Shown: one piece after another, positions 9,202 through 19,264 of the stretch
Position numbering within the stretch: position 1 is the first letter of the stretch
Layout: every line of letters begins with the position of its first letter
Assembly: GCF_001519075.1 (NCBI RefSeq)
Contig: NZ_KQ954245.1
Coordinates: 721,552 to 785,551, forward strand
Direction of reading: 5' to 3'
DNA: 64,000 nt
DNA from: Novosphingobium fuchskuhlense
GTDB lineage: Bacteria; Pseudomonadota; Alphaproteobacteria; Sphingomonadales; Sphingomonadaceae
The notes under the pieces: generated by a model
Database searches by the model: none
What the model saw: only the letters and a program-made list of their open reading frames with translations
Told to the model about the DNA's origin: nothing
Translations under genes and position numbers: made by a program

Positions 9202-10464
9202 TCAGTGCGCGACGGCGGCGGCGGCCGCCTCGTCGATCAGCCGGCCATTGCGGAACCGGTCGAGATTATAGGGCGCGTTGATCTTGTGGGGCTCGTCATG
9301 CGCCATGGTATAGGCGAGCAGGTCACCCGCACCCGGGGTCGCCTTGAACCCGCCGGTGCCCCATCCGCAGTTGACGTAGAGGCCCTTGACCGGCGTCTTG
9401 CCGAGGATCGGCGAACGGTCCGGCGTCACATCGACGATGCCGCCCCAGGTGCGCAGCATCCGCATCCGCGTGAAGATCGGGAAGATCTCGCAAATCGCCG
9501 CCAGCGTGTGCTCCACGATATGGAACGCGCCGCGCTGCGAATAGCTGGTGTACTGGTCCGTGCCCGCGCCGATCACCAGTTCGCCCTTATCGGACTGGCT
9601 CATGTAGGCATGCACGGTGTTCGACATGACCACGCATGGGAAGATCGGCTTCACCGGCTCGGAAACCAGCGCCTGCAGCGGATAGCTTTCGAGCGGGAAA
9701 TCGAGCCCGGCCATCTTCATGACCAGCGAGGTGCTGCCCGCCGCCGACACGCCGACCCGGCGCGAGGCGATGAAGCCACGTTCGGTCTCGACGCCTTCGA
9801 TCGCGCCATCCGCGCCGCGGCGAATGCCCGTCACCGCGCAGTTCTGGATGATATCGACGCCCAGTGCCGAAGCCGCGCGCGCATAGCCCCAGGCCACGCT
9901 GTCATGCCGCGCCGTGCCGCCGCGCCGCTGCAGCGCGCCGCCCAGCACCGGATGGCGCGTGCGCGGCGAGATATCGAGCGGCGGGCAATAGGCCTTGCAC
10001 TCTTCCGGGGTCAGCCATTCGTTGTCGACGCCGTTAAGCCGGTTGGCATGGATATGCCGCTTGAAGCTCTGCACATCATGCACATTGTGCGCGAGCATGA
10101 GCACGCCGCGCTTGGAATACATGATGTTGTAGTTGAGCTCCTGGCTGAGCCCGTCCCACAGCTTCACCGCATGATCGTAGAGATGCGCGCTCTCGTCGTA
10201 GAGGTAGTTCGAGCGGATGATCGTGGTGTTGCGCCCGGTGTTGCCGCCGCCCAGCCAGCCCTTCTCGATCAAGGCAACATTGGTGATGCCGTACTTCTTC
10301 GCAAGGTAATAGGCCGCGCCAAGCCCGTGCCCGCCCGCGCCAACGATGATCGCATCGTAGCTCGCCTTGGGCGCCTTGTCGGGCCAATGCTCGGGCCAGC
10401 CCTGATGGCTGCGGAACGCCTCGCCGATCAGGTTGAAACCGGAAAACCGCTTCATCGTTGTCAT
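9202..10464 (-). CDS. soxB: sarcosine oxidase beta subunit
   Basis: This 420-residue flavoprotein subunit carries the sarcosine-oxidising site. The FAD Rossmann motif VGAGGHGLGAAYYL is at residues 41-54. The histidine that in known enzymes binds FMN covalently is H187 in GTARHDSVAWGYAR. The C-terminal CGWGTGGFKATPGAG closes the FAD site. It overlaps the upstream Rieske oxygenase gene by 4 bp, tying betaine demethylation to sarcosine oxidation in one transcript. Downstream order is soxD, soxA, soxG. Length matches the family, with nothing missing. Confidence 0.96.
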   Translation of the reverse strand: MTTMKRFSGFNLIGEAFRSHQGWPEHWPDKAPKASYDAIIVGAGGHGLGAAYYLAKKYGITNVALIEKGWLGGGNTGRNTTIIRSNYLYDESAHLYDHAVKLWDGLSQELNYNIMYSKRGVLMLAHNVHDVQSFKRHIHANRLNGVDNEWLTPEECKAYCPPLDISPRTRHPVLGGALQRRGGTARHDSVAWGYARAASALGVDIIQNCAVTGIRRGADGAIEGVETERGFIASRRVGVSAAGSTSLVMKMAGLDFPLESYPLQALVSEPVKPIFPCVVMSNTVHAYMSQSDKGELVIGAGTDQYTSYSQRGAFHIVEHTLAAICEIFPIFTRMRMLRTWGGIVDVTPDRSPILGKTPVKGLYVNCGWGTGGFKATPGAGDLLAYTMAHDEPHKINAPYNLDRFRNGRLIDEAAAAAVAH

Positions 10465-11699
10465 ACCCCAAGCGCGGCGCGGCTGCGCTCGACGTAGAAG
10501 GCCTTGAACGCGTCCACCAGTTTCTCCTCGACCGAATACATGCCGGGGCGATAGCCATCGCCCTTGATGCCGGCGTGGTTAACGGCCGAAAGATGGCTGT
10601 CCTGCGCATTGGTCGCGCGCCACACCGCTGCAAGGTTTTCGGGGTCGTAGTCGACGCCTTCAACTGCATCTTCGTGCACGAGCCAGGTGGTCCGCAGCAG
10701 CGTCTTGTCCGGTCCCAGAGGGGTGAGCGAGAACGTCACGACGTGATCGCAGCAAAAGTGGTGCCACGAATTGGGCTGGGTCCAGATCGACAGGCTGGTT
10801 TCTTCCTTGTCTCCGTGAGGCCAGATCATCTTCTTCGAGGCGGGCTTCCCATCCAGCGTCTGCGTCACCGCGCCGTTCGCCAGCGGCAGGCGCGCAACGC
10901 GATGCCACCAGCCATCAGGGAACTCGACAAGCTCGTGGAAGATGCCCAGCTCCATCCAGCGCTGGCGCTGCGCCTCGAGCATGGCGTCGAACGCGGCGTC
11001 ATCGACGACATCGTTCTCGCCGTCCTCGGGCAGCCCCTTCCCGAATCCATAGGTCGAAAGGGACTTCAGCAATTCGGGATGGCTCGCATCGCAGTGATAA
11101 CACTCGCGGTTGTTTTCCATCACGAGCTTCCAGTTGGCGGGCTCGATCAGGTCATCCTGCACCGCGACCTTGAGCTTGGTCATGTCGTAGATGGCGATCT
11201 GCTCTTCGATATCGGCCTTCACCCGGTCGATCGGCGGGGGATTGTCAGAAAGGCAGAGGAAGATCAGCCCGCCGATGTTCTCGAGCGCCACCGGGCGGAG
11301 CCCGTAGTCTGCCTTGTCGAACTCTTCGGGCATGTTGCGCGCGGCGAGCAGCTTGCCATCGAGCGCGAAGGTCCACTGATGATAGGGGCACACCAGACGC
11401 GCCGACTTCCCCGCGCCGTCACACAGTTTCGCGCCGCGGTGGGTGCATGTATTGTGGAACGCTTTGATCGCGCCGTCCTTGCTGCGCACCACGATTACCG
11501 AAGTCTCGCCTAGTTCGAACAGGAAGCGATCGCCCGGGTTCTCCACATGCGCCACGGTGCAGGCATAGAGCCAGACCGACTTGAGCATGACCTCGGTATC
11601 GAACTTGTAGGCTTCCTCGCTCACGTAGAGCTTCTGCGGCAAGGTGAAGCCCGGCTTGTCCTGCTTCAGGCTTTCGGCAATCGCGTCAAAGTGCATCAT
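10461..11699 (-). CDS. gbcA: Rieske oxygenase, glycine betaine monooxygenase-like (GbcA)
   Basis: This is a ring-hydroxylating-type Rieske non-haem iron oxygenase of 412 residues. By context it oxidatively demethylates glycine betaine to dimethylglycine and formaldehyde. The Rieske cluster ligands are C85-x-H87 and C104-x2-H107 (CTHRGAKLC, CPYHQW). The mononuclear iron site is in ENNRECYHCDASHPEL with H202 and H207. The start has GGAG 8 nt upstream. It sits between the dimethylglycine-dehydrogenase-like gene and soxB, which is the order of the pathway. The ferredoxin-reductase partner GbcB is not in this window. A stachydrine demethylase or another quaternary-amine oxygenase of the same family is the main alternative. 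Confidence 0.85.
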   Translation of the reverse strand: MMHFDAIAESLKQDKPGFTLPQKLYVSEEAYKFDTEVMLKSVWLYACTVAHVENPGDRFLFELGETSVIVVRSKDGAIKAFHNTCTHRGAKLCDGAGKSARLVCPYHQWTFALDGKLLAARNMPEEFDKADYGLRPVALENIGGLIFLCLSDNPPPIDRVKADIEEQIAIYDMTKLKVAVQDDLIEPANWKLVMENNRECYHCDASHPELLKSLSTYGFGKGLPEDGENDVVDDAAFDAMLEAQRQRWMELGIFHELVEFPDGWWHRVARLPLANGAVTQTLDGKPASKKMIWPHGDKEETSLSIWTQPNSWHHFCCDHVVTFSLTPLGPDKTLLRTTWLVHEDAVEGVDYDPENLAAVWRATNAQDSHLSAVNHAGIKGDGYRPGMYSVEEKLVDAFKAFYVERSRAALGV

Positions 11700-11703
11700 G
11701 GGA

Positions 11704-14211
11704 TCAGCTCCGCAATGCGTTGTTGTCCGGGTCGAACGGCGAATCCGGGATGATGACCGCGCGGTGCGGCTCGCCCAGGATCACGATTTCCAGTTCCGTG
11801 CCGACCGCAGCGTGTTCCGGCCCGACCATCGCGAGCGCGAGGCTCTTGCCGCAGCGCCAGCCATAGCCGCCCGAGGTCGCGCGGCCAACCAGCACGCCAT
11901 CGCGGAAGATCGCTTCCGATCCGCGCGCGTCGGCATCGGTCACGCCCATCACCTCGAGCGTCACGAACTGCCACTTGAGGCCGGCTTCCTTGCGCGCCAG
12001 CAGCCCCTCGCGGCCCTTGAACGCGGGCTTCTTGAAGCTGACGAAGCGGTCGAGCCCGGACTCAAGTGCGGCATATTCGATCGAAAGCTCGCGCGGGATC
12101 AGCTTGTAGCTCTTCTCGATCGCCATCGCAGTCATCGCGCGGATACCGAAGGGCTTGATCTGGAACTCCGCGCCCGCCGCCATGATCTTGTCGAACAGGT
12201 AGTTCTGCATCTCGATCGGGTGATGGATTTCAAAGCCCAGCTCGCCGATGAAGTTCACCCGCAGCAGATCGACCTTGGCGCTGCCGAGCGAAACCGACTG
12301 GCCGGTGAGCCAGGGGAACGCCGCGTTCGAAAGATCGCTGCCGGTCAACTTCTGCAGCACCGCGCGCGACTTCGGACCCGCCACGACCAGCACGCCCATC
12401 GCCGTCGTCAGCCGCTCGAAGCGCACCGAACCGTCGGTCGGCAGGGCCTTCAGCAGATAGTCCTGGTCATGCCGCTCCAGCGCTCCCGCCGAGACGAGGT
12501 AGTAAGCCTGCGGGCCCTTCTTGTAGACGGTGAACTCGGCGCGCACTCCGCCTGCATCGGTCAGCAGGTAGGAGAGCGTGACGCGGCCGATCTTCTTCGG
12601 CACCACATTGGAGAGCAGGCCGTTGAGCCAGTCTTCCGCGCCGGGGCCGGTGATCATGCACTTGGCGAACGCCGACATATCCTGAATGCCGACATGCTCG
12701 GAAACGTGGCGGCATTCGTTTCCGACATGCTCGAAGTAGTTCGAACGGCGGAACGACCACTTCTCGCGGATCGGCTCGCCCGGCACATCGGGGTGATTGT
12801 GGTTCAGGATCACGTCGGGCTTGTCAAGCTCCGCCTCGGTGAGCTCGTAGCCTTCCGGCGCGAACCAGTTGGGGCGTTCCCAACCGAACACGCTGCCGAA
12901 CACCGCGCCAAGCGCCTTCATCCGGTCATAGCATGGCGTGCGGCGCAGCGGACGCGCGGCCTCGCGCTCCTCGTCCGGGTAGTGCACGGTGAAGACCTTG
13001 GCGTAGGCTTCCTCGTTCTTCTCGATGAGGTAGCCCTCACCCGCATAGTCGCCGAAACGGCGGGGATCGACGCCCATCATATCGATGCTCGGCTCGCCCT
13101 CGACGATCCACTGCGCCAGCTGCCAGCCCGCGCCGCCTGCGGCGGTAATGCCGAAGGAGTGGCCTTCGTTGAGCCAGAAGTTCTTCTTGTCCCATGCCGG
13201 GCCAACGATGGGCGAACCATCGGGCGTATAGGCAATCGCGCCGTTATAGACCTTCTTGACGCCGACTTCGCCGAACGCGGGCACGCGCGCAATGGCCGAG
13301 AGGATGTACGGCTCGAGACGCTCCAGCGCATCGGGGAACAGCTCGTACTCGCTGTTGGCCGCCGGGCCCTTCACGTAGCACGCGGGCGCGCCGACTTCGT
13401 AGGGCCCGAGCAGCAGGCCGCCGGCTTCCTCGCGCATGTACCAGCTGGCATCGCTCTCGCGCAGCACCCCCATTTCCGGGAGGCCCGCCTTGCGCCGCGC
13501 CATGATGTCGGGGTGTTGCTCGGTGACGATATACTGGTGCTCGACCGGCACTACAGGAATATCGAGCCCGACCATCTCGCCCGTCTGGCGCGCGAAGCTG
13601 CCGGTGGCGGAGACGACGTGCTCGCAGGTGATCTCGCCCTGATCGGTCGTCACCACCCATTCGCCATTGGCCTTCTGGGTGATGCCGGTCACGGTCGTAT
13701 TGCGGTAGATCGTCGCGCCGCGCTGGCGGGCACCCTTGGCGAGCGCCTGGGTGAGGTCGGCAGGCTGGATGTAGCCGTCCGCCGGATGCTGGATCGCGCC
13801 GATTACGCCGGTCATGTCCGCCAGCGGCCAGATCGCCTTGACTTCGTCCGGGCTCAGGAAATTGACCTCGACGCCGATCGTCTTCGCGACGCCGGCATAG
13901 TACCTGTACTCGTCCATGCGGTCGCGCGTGGTGGCGAGGCGGATGTTTGAGACATTGGAGAAGCCGACATTGAGCTCGGTCTCGGCCTCCAGCGAGGGGT
14001 AGAGATCGACCGAATACTGGTGCAGCTTGCCCACCGAGTACGAGAGATTGAACAGCGGCAGCAAGCCCGCCGCGTGCCAGGTCGAACCCGACGTCAGCTC
14101 CTTGCGCTCGATCAGAACGCAATCGCTCCAGCCCAGCTTGGCAAGGTGATAGAGCGTGCTCACGCCCACCACACCGCCGCCGATGACCACTACCCGCGCT
14201 GTCGTCTTCAT
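11704..14211 (-). CDS. dimethylglycine dehydrogenase-like FAD/GcvT fusion protein
   Basis: An 835-residue DMGDH/sarcosine-dehydrogenase-family protein with an N-terminal DAO-type FAD domain and a C-terminal GcvT folate-binding domain. It likely demethylates dimethylglycine to sarcosine and passes the one-carbon unit to tetrahydrofolate. The FAD motif VIGGGVVGVSTLYHL is at residues 9-23. SGSTWHAAG at 41-49 contains H46, equivalent to the histidine that binds FAD covalently in mammalian DMGDH. The GcvT half begins around residue 440. I chose ATG 14211 because GAGG lies 6 nt upstream and homology starts at MKTTARVVVIGGG. It opens the operon that runs through sdaA. Sarcosine dehydrogenase is the alternative, but sarcosine oxidase is already present. 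Confidence 0.85.
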   Translation of the reverse strand: MKTTARVVVIGGGVVGVSTLYHLAKLGWSDCVLIERKELTSGSTWHAAGLLPLFNLSYSVGKLHQYSVDLYPSLEAETELNVGFSNVSNIRLATTRDRMDEYRYYAGVAKTIGVEVNFLSPDEVKAIWPLADMTGVIGAIQHPADGYIQPADLTQALAKGARQRGATIYRNTTVTGITQKANGEWVVTTDQGEITCEHVVSATGSFARQTGEMVGLDIPVVPVEHQYIVTEQHPDIMARRKAGLPEMGVLRESDASWYMREEAGGLLLGPYEVGAPACYVKGPAANSEYELFPDALERLEPYILSAIARVPAFGEVGVKKVYNGAIAYTPDGSPIVGPAWDKKNFWLNEGHSFGITAAGGAGWQLAQWIVEGEPSIDMMGVDPRRFGDYAGEGYLIEKNEEAYAKVFTVHYPDEEREAARPLRRTPCYDRMKALGAVFGSVFGWERPNWFAPEGYELTEAELDKPDVILNHNHPDVPGEPIREKWSFRRSNYFEHVGNECRHVSEHVGIQDMSAFAKCMITGPGAEDWLNGLLSNVVPKKIGRVTLSYLLTDAGGVRAEFTVYKKGPQAYYLVSAGALERHDQDYLLKALPTDGSVRFERLTTAMGVLVVAGPKSRAVLQKLTGSDLSNAAFPWLTGQSVSLGSAKVDLLRVNFIGELGFEIHHPIEMQNYLFDKIMAAGAEFQIKPFGIRAMTAMAIEKSYKLIPRELSIEYAALESGLDRFVSFKKPAFKGREGLLARKEAGLKWQFVTLEVMGVTDADARGSEAIFRDGVLVGRATSGGYGWRCGKSLALAMVGPEHAAVGTELEIVILGEPHRAVIIPDSPFDPDNNALRS

Positions 14212-14236
14212 TTCGCCCTCGGCTTTCGCTTTTTCT

Positions 14237-14254
14237 ATATCAGATGTCCGATAT
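14237..14254. promoter_or_regulatory. operator-like palindrome before the DMGDH-type gene
   Basis: An 18-bp imperfect palindrome, ATATCAGATGTCCGATAT, with 14 of 18 positions symmetric, lies 26 bp upstream of the start codon at 14211. Spacing and symmetry fit a repressor or activator site (GntR-like in size). The cognate regulator is not evident in the window. Confidence 0.4.
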
Positions 14255-14333
14255 GCCAGCCATGGCCGCGCGGCTGAACCGCTCATTGCGGCTATCGCAA
14301 AGACTAATGCTGGGTATTAGGTAAAAAACACCA

Positions 14334-14423
14334 CCGTCCTTCCGAGGCCAGGCCAAGTCCCCATTTGTCCGTGCGCGAAAAATGGCGCGGTGGCGGGCGC
14401 GAAGCGCATGACGGAGGGGGTCT
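14334..14423. repeat. degenerate copy of the intergenic palindromic element
   Basis: Read on the minus strand, this stretch aligns with the element at 19161-19256. Both have an ACCCC(C)T.CGTC block, a GCTTCGCG hairpin, then AAATGGGGA followed by TTGGCCTG or GTGGCCTG, and a G-rich closing arm. A CCATTT/AAATGG inverted repeat (14361-14366 and 14380-14385) is inside. It lies directly after the permease stop codon and about 120 bp before the next operon. It may end or process the betBA-permease transcript. Confidence 0.45.
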
Positions 14424-14424
14424 T

Positions 14425-16074
14425 CTAACCCACCGGCACAGGCAACCTGGCGAGGCTATGCGCCCCGAGAACCACAACCGCCGCCCCCACCAGCGCCAGC
14501 CACGGAAGCACGCCTGCGCGCTTCACCGCGGGGCTTTCCGCAAAGTCTTCTGACAAGGCGGCCGGAAACACGCCCTTGTCCTGCACGTAATGGCGGAACG
14601 CAAAGACCGGCAGGATCAGCAGCACGCCGATGAGGCCATTGCGCAACGTCCCCGCGCCATAGACATCCGCCCCCGCCCCCATGAAGGCCATGTTGACGAA
14701 ACCCAGCAGCGCGCCAAGCCCGAGCAGCCACGTCGGGCAGCGGAAGGGCCGCTCCCAGCCCGCGCGGTCCATGCGGTGGATCCAGCCCGATTGCAGGTTG
14801 AGGAAATTGAACGCCATGTAGCAGACGTTGCTGATCATCAGCACCGCGAAGTAGTCCGAGGCGAGCAGCAACACGAGGTTGAAGGCAAGGTCGGTCCACA
14901 TCGCCGCGGTCGGTGCGCCGTGGCTGTTCACGCGGGCCAGATACTTCGGCAGCCAGCCATCGACCGCCGCCTGATAGAGCGTGCGTGAGGAGCCCATCAT
15001 CGAGGTCATCACGATGAGCAGCAGCGAGAGGATCAGCATCGCGATGAACAAGTTGGCGACGATGACTGCACCACCCGCCGTCACACCCAGCCCCTTGGTC
15101 ACGATGGTCGCCAGCGCCAGCGCCACGCCCGAGCCATCGCCGATGCGCGGGTCCATCATCGCTTCGAGTCCGAGAGAGGCCTGAAACGCCAGCGGCACCA
15201 GCGCAAAAATCACGATGCACAGAATGCCCGAGGCAATCAGCGCGCGCGGCGTATCTTTCGCCGGGTCCTTGAACTCGCGGGTATAGCAGACCGCCGTCTC
15301 GAAGCCGTAAGTCGACCAGCCCGCGCCAAACATCGCAGCGGCCATCAGGGTCAGACCATAGCCATCCCAGGTGCCAAAATGCGCATGCCCCGCCGCATCG
15401 CGCACCAAGGGCAGGATCGGAAACAGGTTCTGCGCCGGCAAGTCCCCCGTGATCAACGGCACGAAGCCGACCAGAATCAGCGGCGCGAGGCAGGCGATGC
15501 CGAGGATCTTCTGCGCATTGGCCGCCTTGGCCGCACCGCCATGCTGCAAGGCAAAGGTCAGCAGCAGAAACGCCGTCCCGATGATCGAGACGGCATTCAC
15601 GCGCAGCGTCAGCTTGTCGCGGATAAAGCCCAGATCGAGCAGCGTGATGTGCCAGGTGTTGATCGCGCTGTCGGGCGCGAACAGGCTCGCCATGATGTAG
15701 CCCGCCGCCAGACTGGTGCCGAGGGTCAGCACCGGTGACCACGCCAGCCAGTTGCACCACACAGAAATCGGCGCCACGAATTTGGAATAGGGCAGCCATG
15801 CCGCCGCGCCATAGACCGAGGCCCCGCCAGACTTGTGCGGATAGAGGCCAGCGATCTCGGCGTAGACGAAGCTCTGCAGGAACCCCATCATGATCGAGGC
15901 GATGAAGATCACCCAGCTCGGCTGGCCGATCATCGTGGCGATTCCGCCGATGGTGAGGAGCACACCCGCCGGCACGCCGGACGAGGCCCAGAACGCGCCT
16001 TTCCAGTCGAGCGAGCGCAGCAGCTCGCCGTTCTCCTCGACCCCGGTGACGTCGGCGATCGCGGCTCCGCTCAT
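14425..16074 (-). CDS. APC-superfamily amine/amino-acid permease
   Basis: This 549-residue integral membrane protein has about twelve to fourteen hydrophobic segments typical of the amino acid-polyamine-organocation superfamily. Near the N-terminus, [16 protein letters not shown] resembles the unwound TM1 region, and [13 protein letters not shown] is the conserved APC motif after TM2. It probably imports a nitrogenous substrate; by position directly after betB and betA, choline, betaine or a related amine is likely, but the family does not prove this. I chose ATG 16074, which overlaps the betA stop as ATGA, rather than ATG 16092. Classical choline uptake uses BetT/BCCT or ABC carriers, so an APC member here is less usual. 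Confidence 0.85.
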   Translation of the reverse strand: MSGAAIADVTGVEENGELLRSLDWKGAFWASSGVPAGVLLTIGGIATMIGQPSWVIFIASIMMGFLQSFVYAEIAGLYPHKSGGASVYGAAAWLPYSKFVAPISVWCNWLAWSPVLTLGTSLAAGYIMASLFAPDSAINTWHITLLDLGFIRDKLTLRVNAVSIIGTAFLLLTFALQHGGAAKAANAQKILGIACLAPLILVGFVPLITGDLPAQNLFPILPLVRDAAGHAHFGTWDGYGLTLMAAAMFGAGWSTYGFETAVCYTREFKDPAKDTPRALIASGILCIVIFALVPLAFQASLGLEAMMDPRIGDGSGVALALATIVTKGLGVTAGGAVIVANLFIAMLILSLLLIVMTSMMGSSRTLYQAAVDGWLPKYLARVNSHGAPTAAMWTDLAFNLVLLLASDYFAVLMISNVCYMAFNFLNLQSGWIHRMDRAGWERPFRCPTWLLGLGALLGFVNMAFMGAGADVYGAGTLRNGLIGVLLILPVFAFRHYVQDKGVFPAALSEDFAESPAVKRAGVLPWLALVGAAVVVLGAHSLARLPVPVG

Positions 16075-17738
16075 CGTTGAGACGTCTCCCAATTCGGTGC
16101 GACATAGTAGGGCGCGTTCGAGGGCGGGAGGAGTTCACGCCCGAGGATGTGATCCGCCCCCTTCTCGCCGATCATGATCGTCGGCGCATTGAGGTTTCCG
16201 GTCGTCACCGAAGGCATGACCGAACTGTCGACCACGCGCAGACCCTCAACCCCGATCACGCGCAGCTCCGGATCGACCACTGCCATGGGATCATTCACCG
16301 CCCCCATCTTGCAGGTGCAGGAAGGATGGTAGGCGCTCTCGACCTTCTGACGAATGAAGGCGTCGATCGCCTCGTCGCTGGTCACGTCCGCACCAGGCTG
16401 GATCTCGCGCCCCCGCCAAGGCGCGAAGGCCGGCTGCTGGAAGATCTCGCGCGTCAGCCGCACACAGGCGCGCATTTCCTCGATATCGTCGGGATGCGTC
16501 ATGTAGTTGAAGCGGATGACCGGCTTGTCCGCCGGATCGGCGCTGCGCAGCGTCACCGTACCCCGGCTCTTTGAGCGCATCGGCCCGACGTGGGCCTGAA
16601 AGCCGTGCTCGCTCGCCAGCGAATTGCCGTCGTAGCTCACCGCCATCGGGAAGAAGTGGTACTGGATATCCGGATAGCGGATGCCCGCCTTGCTGCGGAT
16701 GAAGCCGCAGGTCTCGAAGTGGTTGGTCGCGCCAAGCCCCGATTTCAGGAACAGCCAGCGCGCGCCGACCAACCCTTTGCCGAAGAGGTTGGCGTACTTG
16801 TAGAGCGTGACCGGCTGCGTGCAGGCCATCTGGAAATAGAACTCGAGGTGGTCCTGTAGGTTCGCACCGACCCCGGGACGATCCGCCACCACCGCAATGC
16901 CATGCTGCGCCAGCTCTGCTGCCGGGCCGATCCCGGAAAGTTTCAGCAGCTGCGGTGAATTGATCGGCCCGCCAGCGAGGATCACCTCGCGCCCCGCCTT
17001 CACGATCGACCGCTTGCCATAGCGCTCAATCTCCACGCCGACGGCGCGCTTGCCTTCCATTACCACCCGCGTGGCAAGCGTGTGTTGCAGCACCGTCAGG
17101 TTCGACCGACGCATGGCCGGGCGCAGATAGGCCTTGGCCGCGCTGCAGCGCTCACCGTTACGGACGGTCATGTCCATCCGGCCGAAGCCTTCCTGCCGGT
17201 AGCCGTTGACGTCGTCGGTGAGCGCATAGCCCGCTTGGCTCGCCGCATCGAGCCACGCCTGGTTGAGCGGGTTCTCGAGCGTGCCGTAGCGCGTATCGAG
17301 CGGGCCATCGCTGCCGCGATATTCATCGCCGCCCTCGTCGCGCCGTTCCGCCCGCTTGAAGTACGGGAGCACCGAGGCGTAGTTCCACCCCCGCGCGCCT
17401 TCCTCTTCCCAGCGTTCGAAATCCAGCGGATTACCGCGAATGTAGACAAGGCCGTTTATCGAGGACGAGCCGCCGAGTCCCTTGCCCCGCGGAGTGTGCA
17501 GCACGCGCCCATCGAGCCCCGGCTCGGGCTCGCTCTCGTAGTGCCAGTTCCAGCGCGTGGTGTTCATCGGGATGGCGAGCGCGCTTGGCATCTGGATGTA
17601 GATCGACTGGTCCGATCCACCGAACTCCAGCACGAGCACCTTGTGCTTGCCATCCGCCGAAAGCCGGTCCGCCAGCACGCAGCCGGCCGATCCCGCGCCG
17701 ACGATGATGTAGTCGAACTCCCCGTCAGTAAGGGGCAT
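16071..17738 (-). CDS. betA: choline dehydrogenase, GMC family
   Basis: A 555-residue FAD-dependent GMC oxidoreductase oxidising choline to betaine aldehyde at the inner membrane. The FAD motif [14 protein letters not shown] starts at residue 13. [20 protein letters not shown] is the GMC signature. [10 protein letters not shown] and [13 protein letters not shown] hold the catalytic His and Asn/His of the C-terminal half. Many segments ([36 protein letters not shown]) match E. coli BetA almost word for word. I prefer ATG 17738 at [10 protein letters not shown]; an in-frame ATG at 17759 is possible. The gene overlaps betB by about 14 bp. Confidence 0.93.
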   Translation of the reverse strand: MPLTDGEFDYIIVGAGSAGCVLADRLSADGKHKVLVLEFGGSDQSIYIQMPSALAIPMNTTRWNWHYESEPEPGLDGRVLHTPRGKGLGGSSSINGLVYIRGNPLDFERWEEEGARGWNYASVLPYFKRAERRDEGGDEYRGSDGPLDTRYGTLENPLNQAWLDAASQAGYALTDDVNGYRQEGFGRMDMTVRNGERCSAAKAYLRPAMRRSNLTVLQHTLATRVVMEGKRAVGVEIERYGKRSIVKAGREVILAGGPINSPQLLKLSGIGPAAELAQHGIAVVADRPGVGANLQDHLEFYFQMACTQPVTLYKYANLFGKGLVGARWLFLKSGLGATNHFETCGFIRSKAGIRYPDIQYHFFPMAVSYDGNSLASEHGFQAHVGPMRSKSRGTVTLRSADPADKPVIRFNYMTHPDDIEEMRACVRLTREIFQQPAFAPWRGREIQPGADVTSDEAIDAFIRQKVESAYHPSCTCKMGAVNDPMAVVDPELRVIGVEGLRVVDSSVMPSVTTGNLNAPTIMIGEKGADHILGRELLPPSNAPYYVAPNWETSQR

Positions 17739-19134
17739 CGATGGGCTCCATCGCGACATAGACGCTCTTCAGGCGCGTAAAGTGGTGGATCGCCTCGCGG
17801 CTGTTCTCGAACCCGAGGCCGGACTGCTTGAACCCGCCGAACGGCATCTCGACCGGACAGATATTGAACGTGTTGATCCAGCACGACCCGGCATCGAGCG
17901 CCGCAATCACGCGGTGCGCGCGGGTCAGGTCCTGCGTGAAGATCCCTGCCGCCAGCCCGAATTCGGTGTCGTTCGCGCGGGCGATCACCTCGTCCTCACT
18001 GTCGAACGGCAGCACGGTCATCACGGGTCCGAAGATTTCCTCCCGCACCACGGTCATGTCATCGGTGCATCCGGTAAACACAGTCGGCGCAACGTAAAAA
18101 CCCGCGGCCGGAACACCGTCGGTGACGCGGTGGCCGCCGGTCAGGACTTCTGCGCCTTCGGCCTTGCCCGTCTCGATATAGCCCATGACCTTGTTGAGGT
18201 GGCCTTCCGAGATCAGCGAACCCATCTGCGTTGCCGGGTCGATCGGATCGCCCAGCTTGATCCGCTCGGTACGCGCCTTCAGGCTGGCGAGGAACTGCGG
18301 CAGAATGCTGCGCTCCACGAAAACCCGCGTGCCGTTAGAGCAGACTTCGCCCGCCGAGTAGAAGTTGGCCAAATGCGCGCCCGAGACCGCGTTCTCGATA
18401 TCGGCATCGGCAAAGATGATCAGCGGCGATTTGCCGCCCAGTTCCAGCGTCACGTTCTTCAGCGTCGCGGCGGCACCCGCCATGATCCGCTTGCCCGTCG
18501 GCACGCTCCCGGTGAGCGAAATCTTGGCGATGCCGGGATGCTCGGTCAGCAGCGCACCCGTTTCGCCAAAACCGTGCAGCACCTGAAACAACCCGTCGGG
18601 CAGCCCCGCCTCGCGGTAGATCTTCTCCACCTCGATTGCGGTGAGCGGAGTCAGTTCCGAAGGCTTGAAGATAATCGCATTGCCACAGGCGAGAGCGGGC
18701 GCAGACTTCCAGCAGGCGATCTGGATGGGGTAGTTCCATGCGCCGATGCCCGCGCAAACGCCCAGAGGCTCACGCCGGGTATAGCCGAACGCAGCGGGGC
18801 CCAGATCGAGGTGCTCACCGGCAATTGTCGGAGCGATGCCTGCAAAGAACTCAAGACAATCCGCGCCCGAGACGACATCGACAACCAGCGTCTCCTGGAT
18901 CGGCTTGCCGGTATCGCGCGTCTCCAGCGCGGCCAGCTCGTCATTGCGTTCACGCAGCAAGTCCGCTGCACGGCGCAGGATGCGGCCCCGTTCGGTGCCA
19001 GTGCGCTTTGCCCATTCCTTCTGCGCGGCCGCTGCTTTGGCAACGGCAGCATCGACCTCGGCCTTTCCGGCAATGGGCAGCGTTGCCAGCACTTCGCCGG
19101 TCGCCGGATTGATCGTCTGGAAGGTCTCGGTCAT
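17725..19134 (-). CDS. betB: betaine aldehyde dehydrogenase
   Basis: This 469-residue NAD(P)-dependent aldehyde dehydrogenase converts betaine aldehyde to glycine betaine. The catalytic cysteine is C265 in [14 protein letters not shown], and the general base is E231 in [12 protein letters not shown]-binding features [15 protein letters not shown] and [10 protein letters not shown] are present. The C-terminal [19 protein letters not shown] is typical of BetB. I chose ATG 19134 ([10 protein letters not shown]) because the family alignment begins there. It is followed by betA with a small overlap and preceded by a palindromic repeat that separates it from the TonB receptor gene. Confidence 0.93.
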   Translation of the reverse strand: MTETFQTINPATGEVLATLPIAGKAEVDAAVAKAAAAQKEWAKRTGTERGRILRRAADLLRERNDELAALETRDTGKPIQETLVVDVVSGADCLEFFAGIAPTIAGEHLDLGPAAFGYTRREPLGVCAGIGAWNYPIQIACWKSAPALACGNAIIFKPSELTPLTAIEVEKIYREAGLPDGLFQVLHGFGETGALLTEHPGIAKISLTGSVPTGKRIMAGAAATLKNVTLELGGKSPLIIFADADIENAVSGAHLANFYSAGEVCSNGTRVFVERSILPQFLASLKARTERIKLGDPIDPATQMGSLISEGHLNKVMGYIETGKAEGAEVLTGGHRVTDGVPAAGFYVAPTVFTGCTDDMTVVREEIFGPVMTVLPFDSEDEVIARANDTEFGLAAGIFTQDLTRAHRVIAALDAGSCWINTFNICPVEMPFGGFKQSGLGFENSREAIHHFTRLKSVYVAMEPIDAPY

Positions 19135-19160
19135 GGATTGGCGCTGTTCCTGATGGATAG

Positions 19161-19256
19161 GAATACCCCTCCGATCTGCCTGCGGCAGGCCACCTCCCCA
19201 TTTCTGCAACAGGCATACAGGGGGAGATGGCTCGCGAAGCCAGACGAAGGGGTTCC
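19161..19256. repeat. large imperfect palindromic intergenic element
   Basis: About 96 bp fold into a cross-like structure. Outer arms GGAATACCCCTCCG (from 19161) and CGAAGGGGTTCC (to 19256) pair imperfectly. Inner arms CCACCTCCCC (19190-19199) and GGGGAGATGG (19221-19230) pair well. Each side also carries a small hairpin (GCCTGCGGCAGGC at 19178-19190 and GGCTCGCGAAGCC at 19229-19241). It fills the gap between the TonB receptor stop and betB. A degenerate second copy is at 14334-14423. It may act as a terminator or RNA-processing site. Confidence 0.6.
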
Positions 19257-19264
19257 TCTTCTAC

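Noticed and set aside
11644..13950. 768-codon open frame antisense to the DMGDH-like gene
   Set aside because: Same reason: no recognisable domain and it fully overlaps a motif-rich gene.
14304..14320. CTAAT..ATTAG inverted repeat
   Set aside because: Arms are only 5 bp and AT-rich with poor position relative to the start codon; weaker than the 18-bp palindrome nearby.
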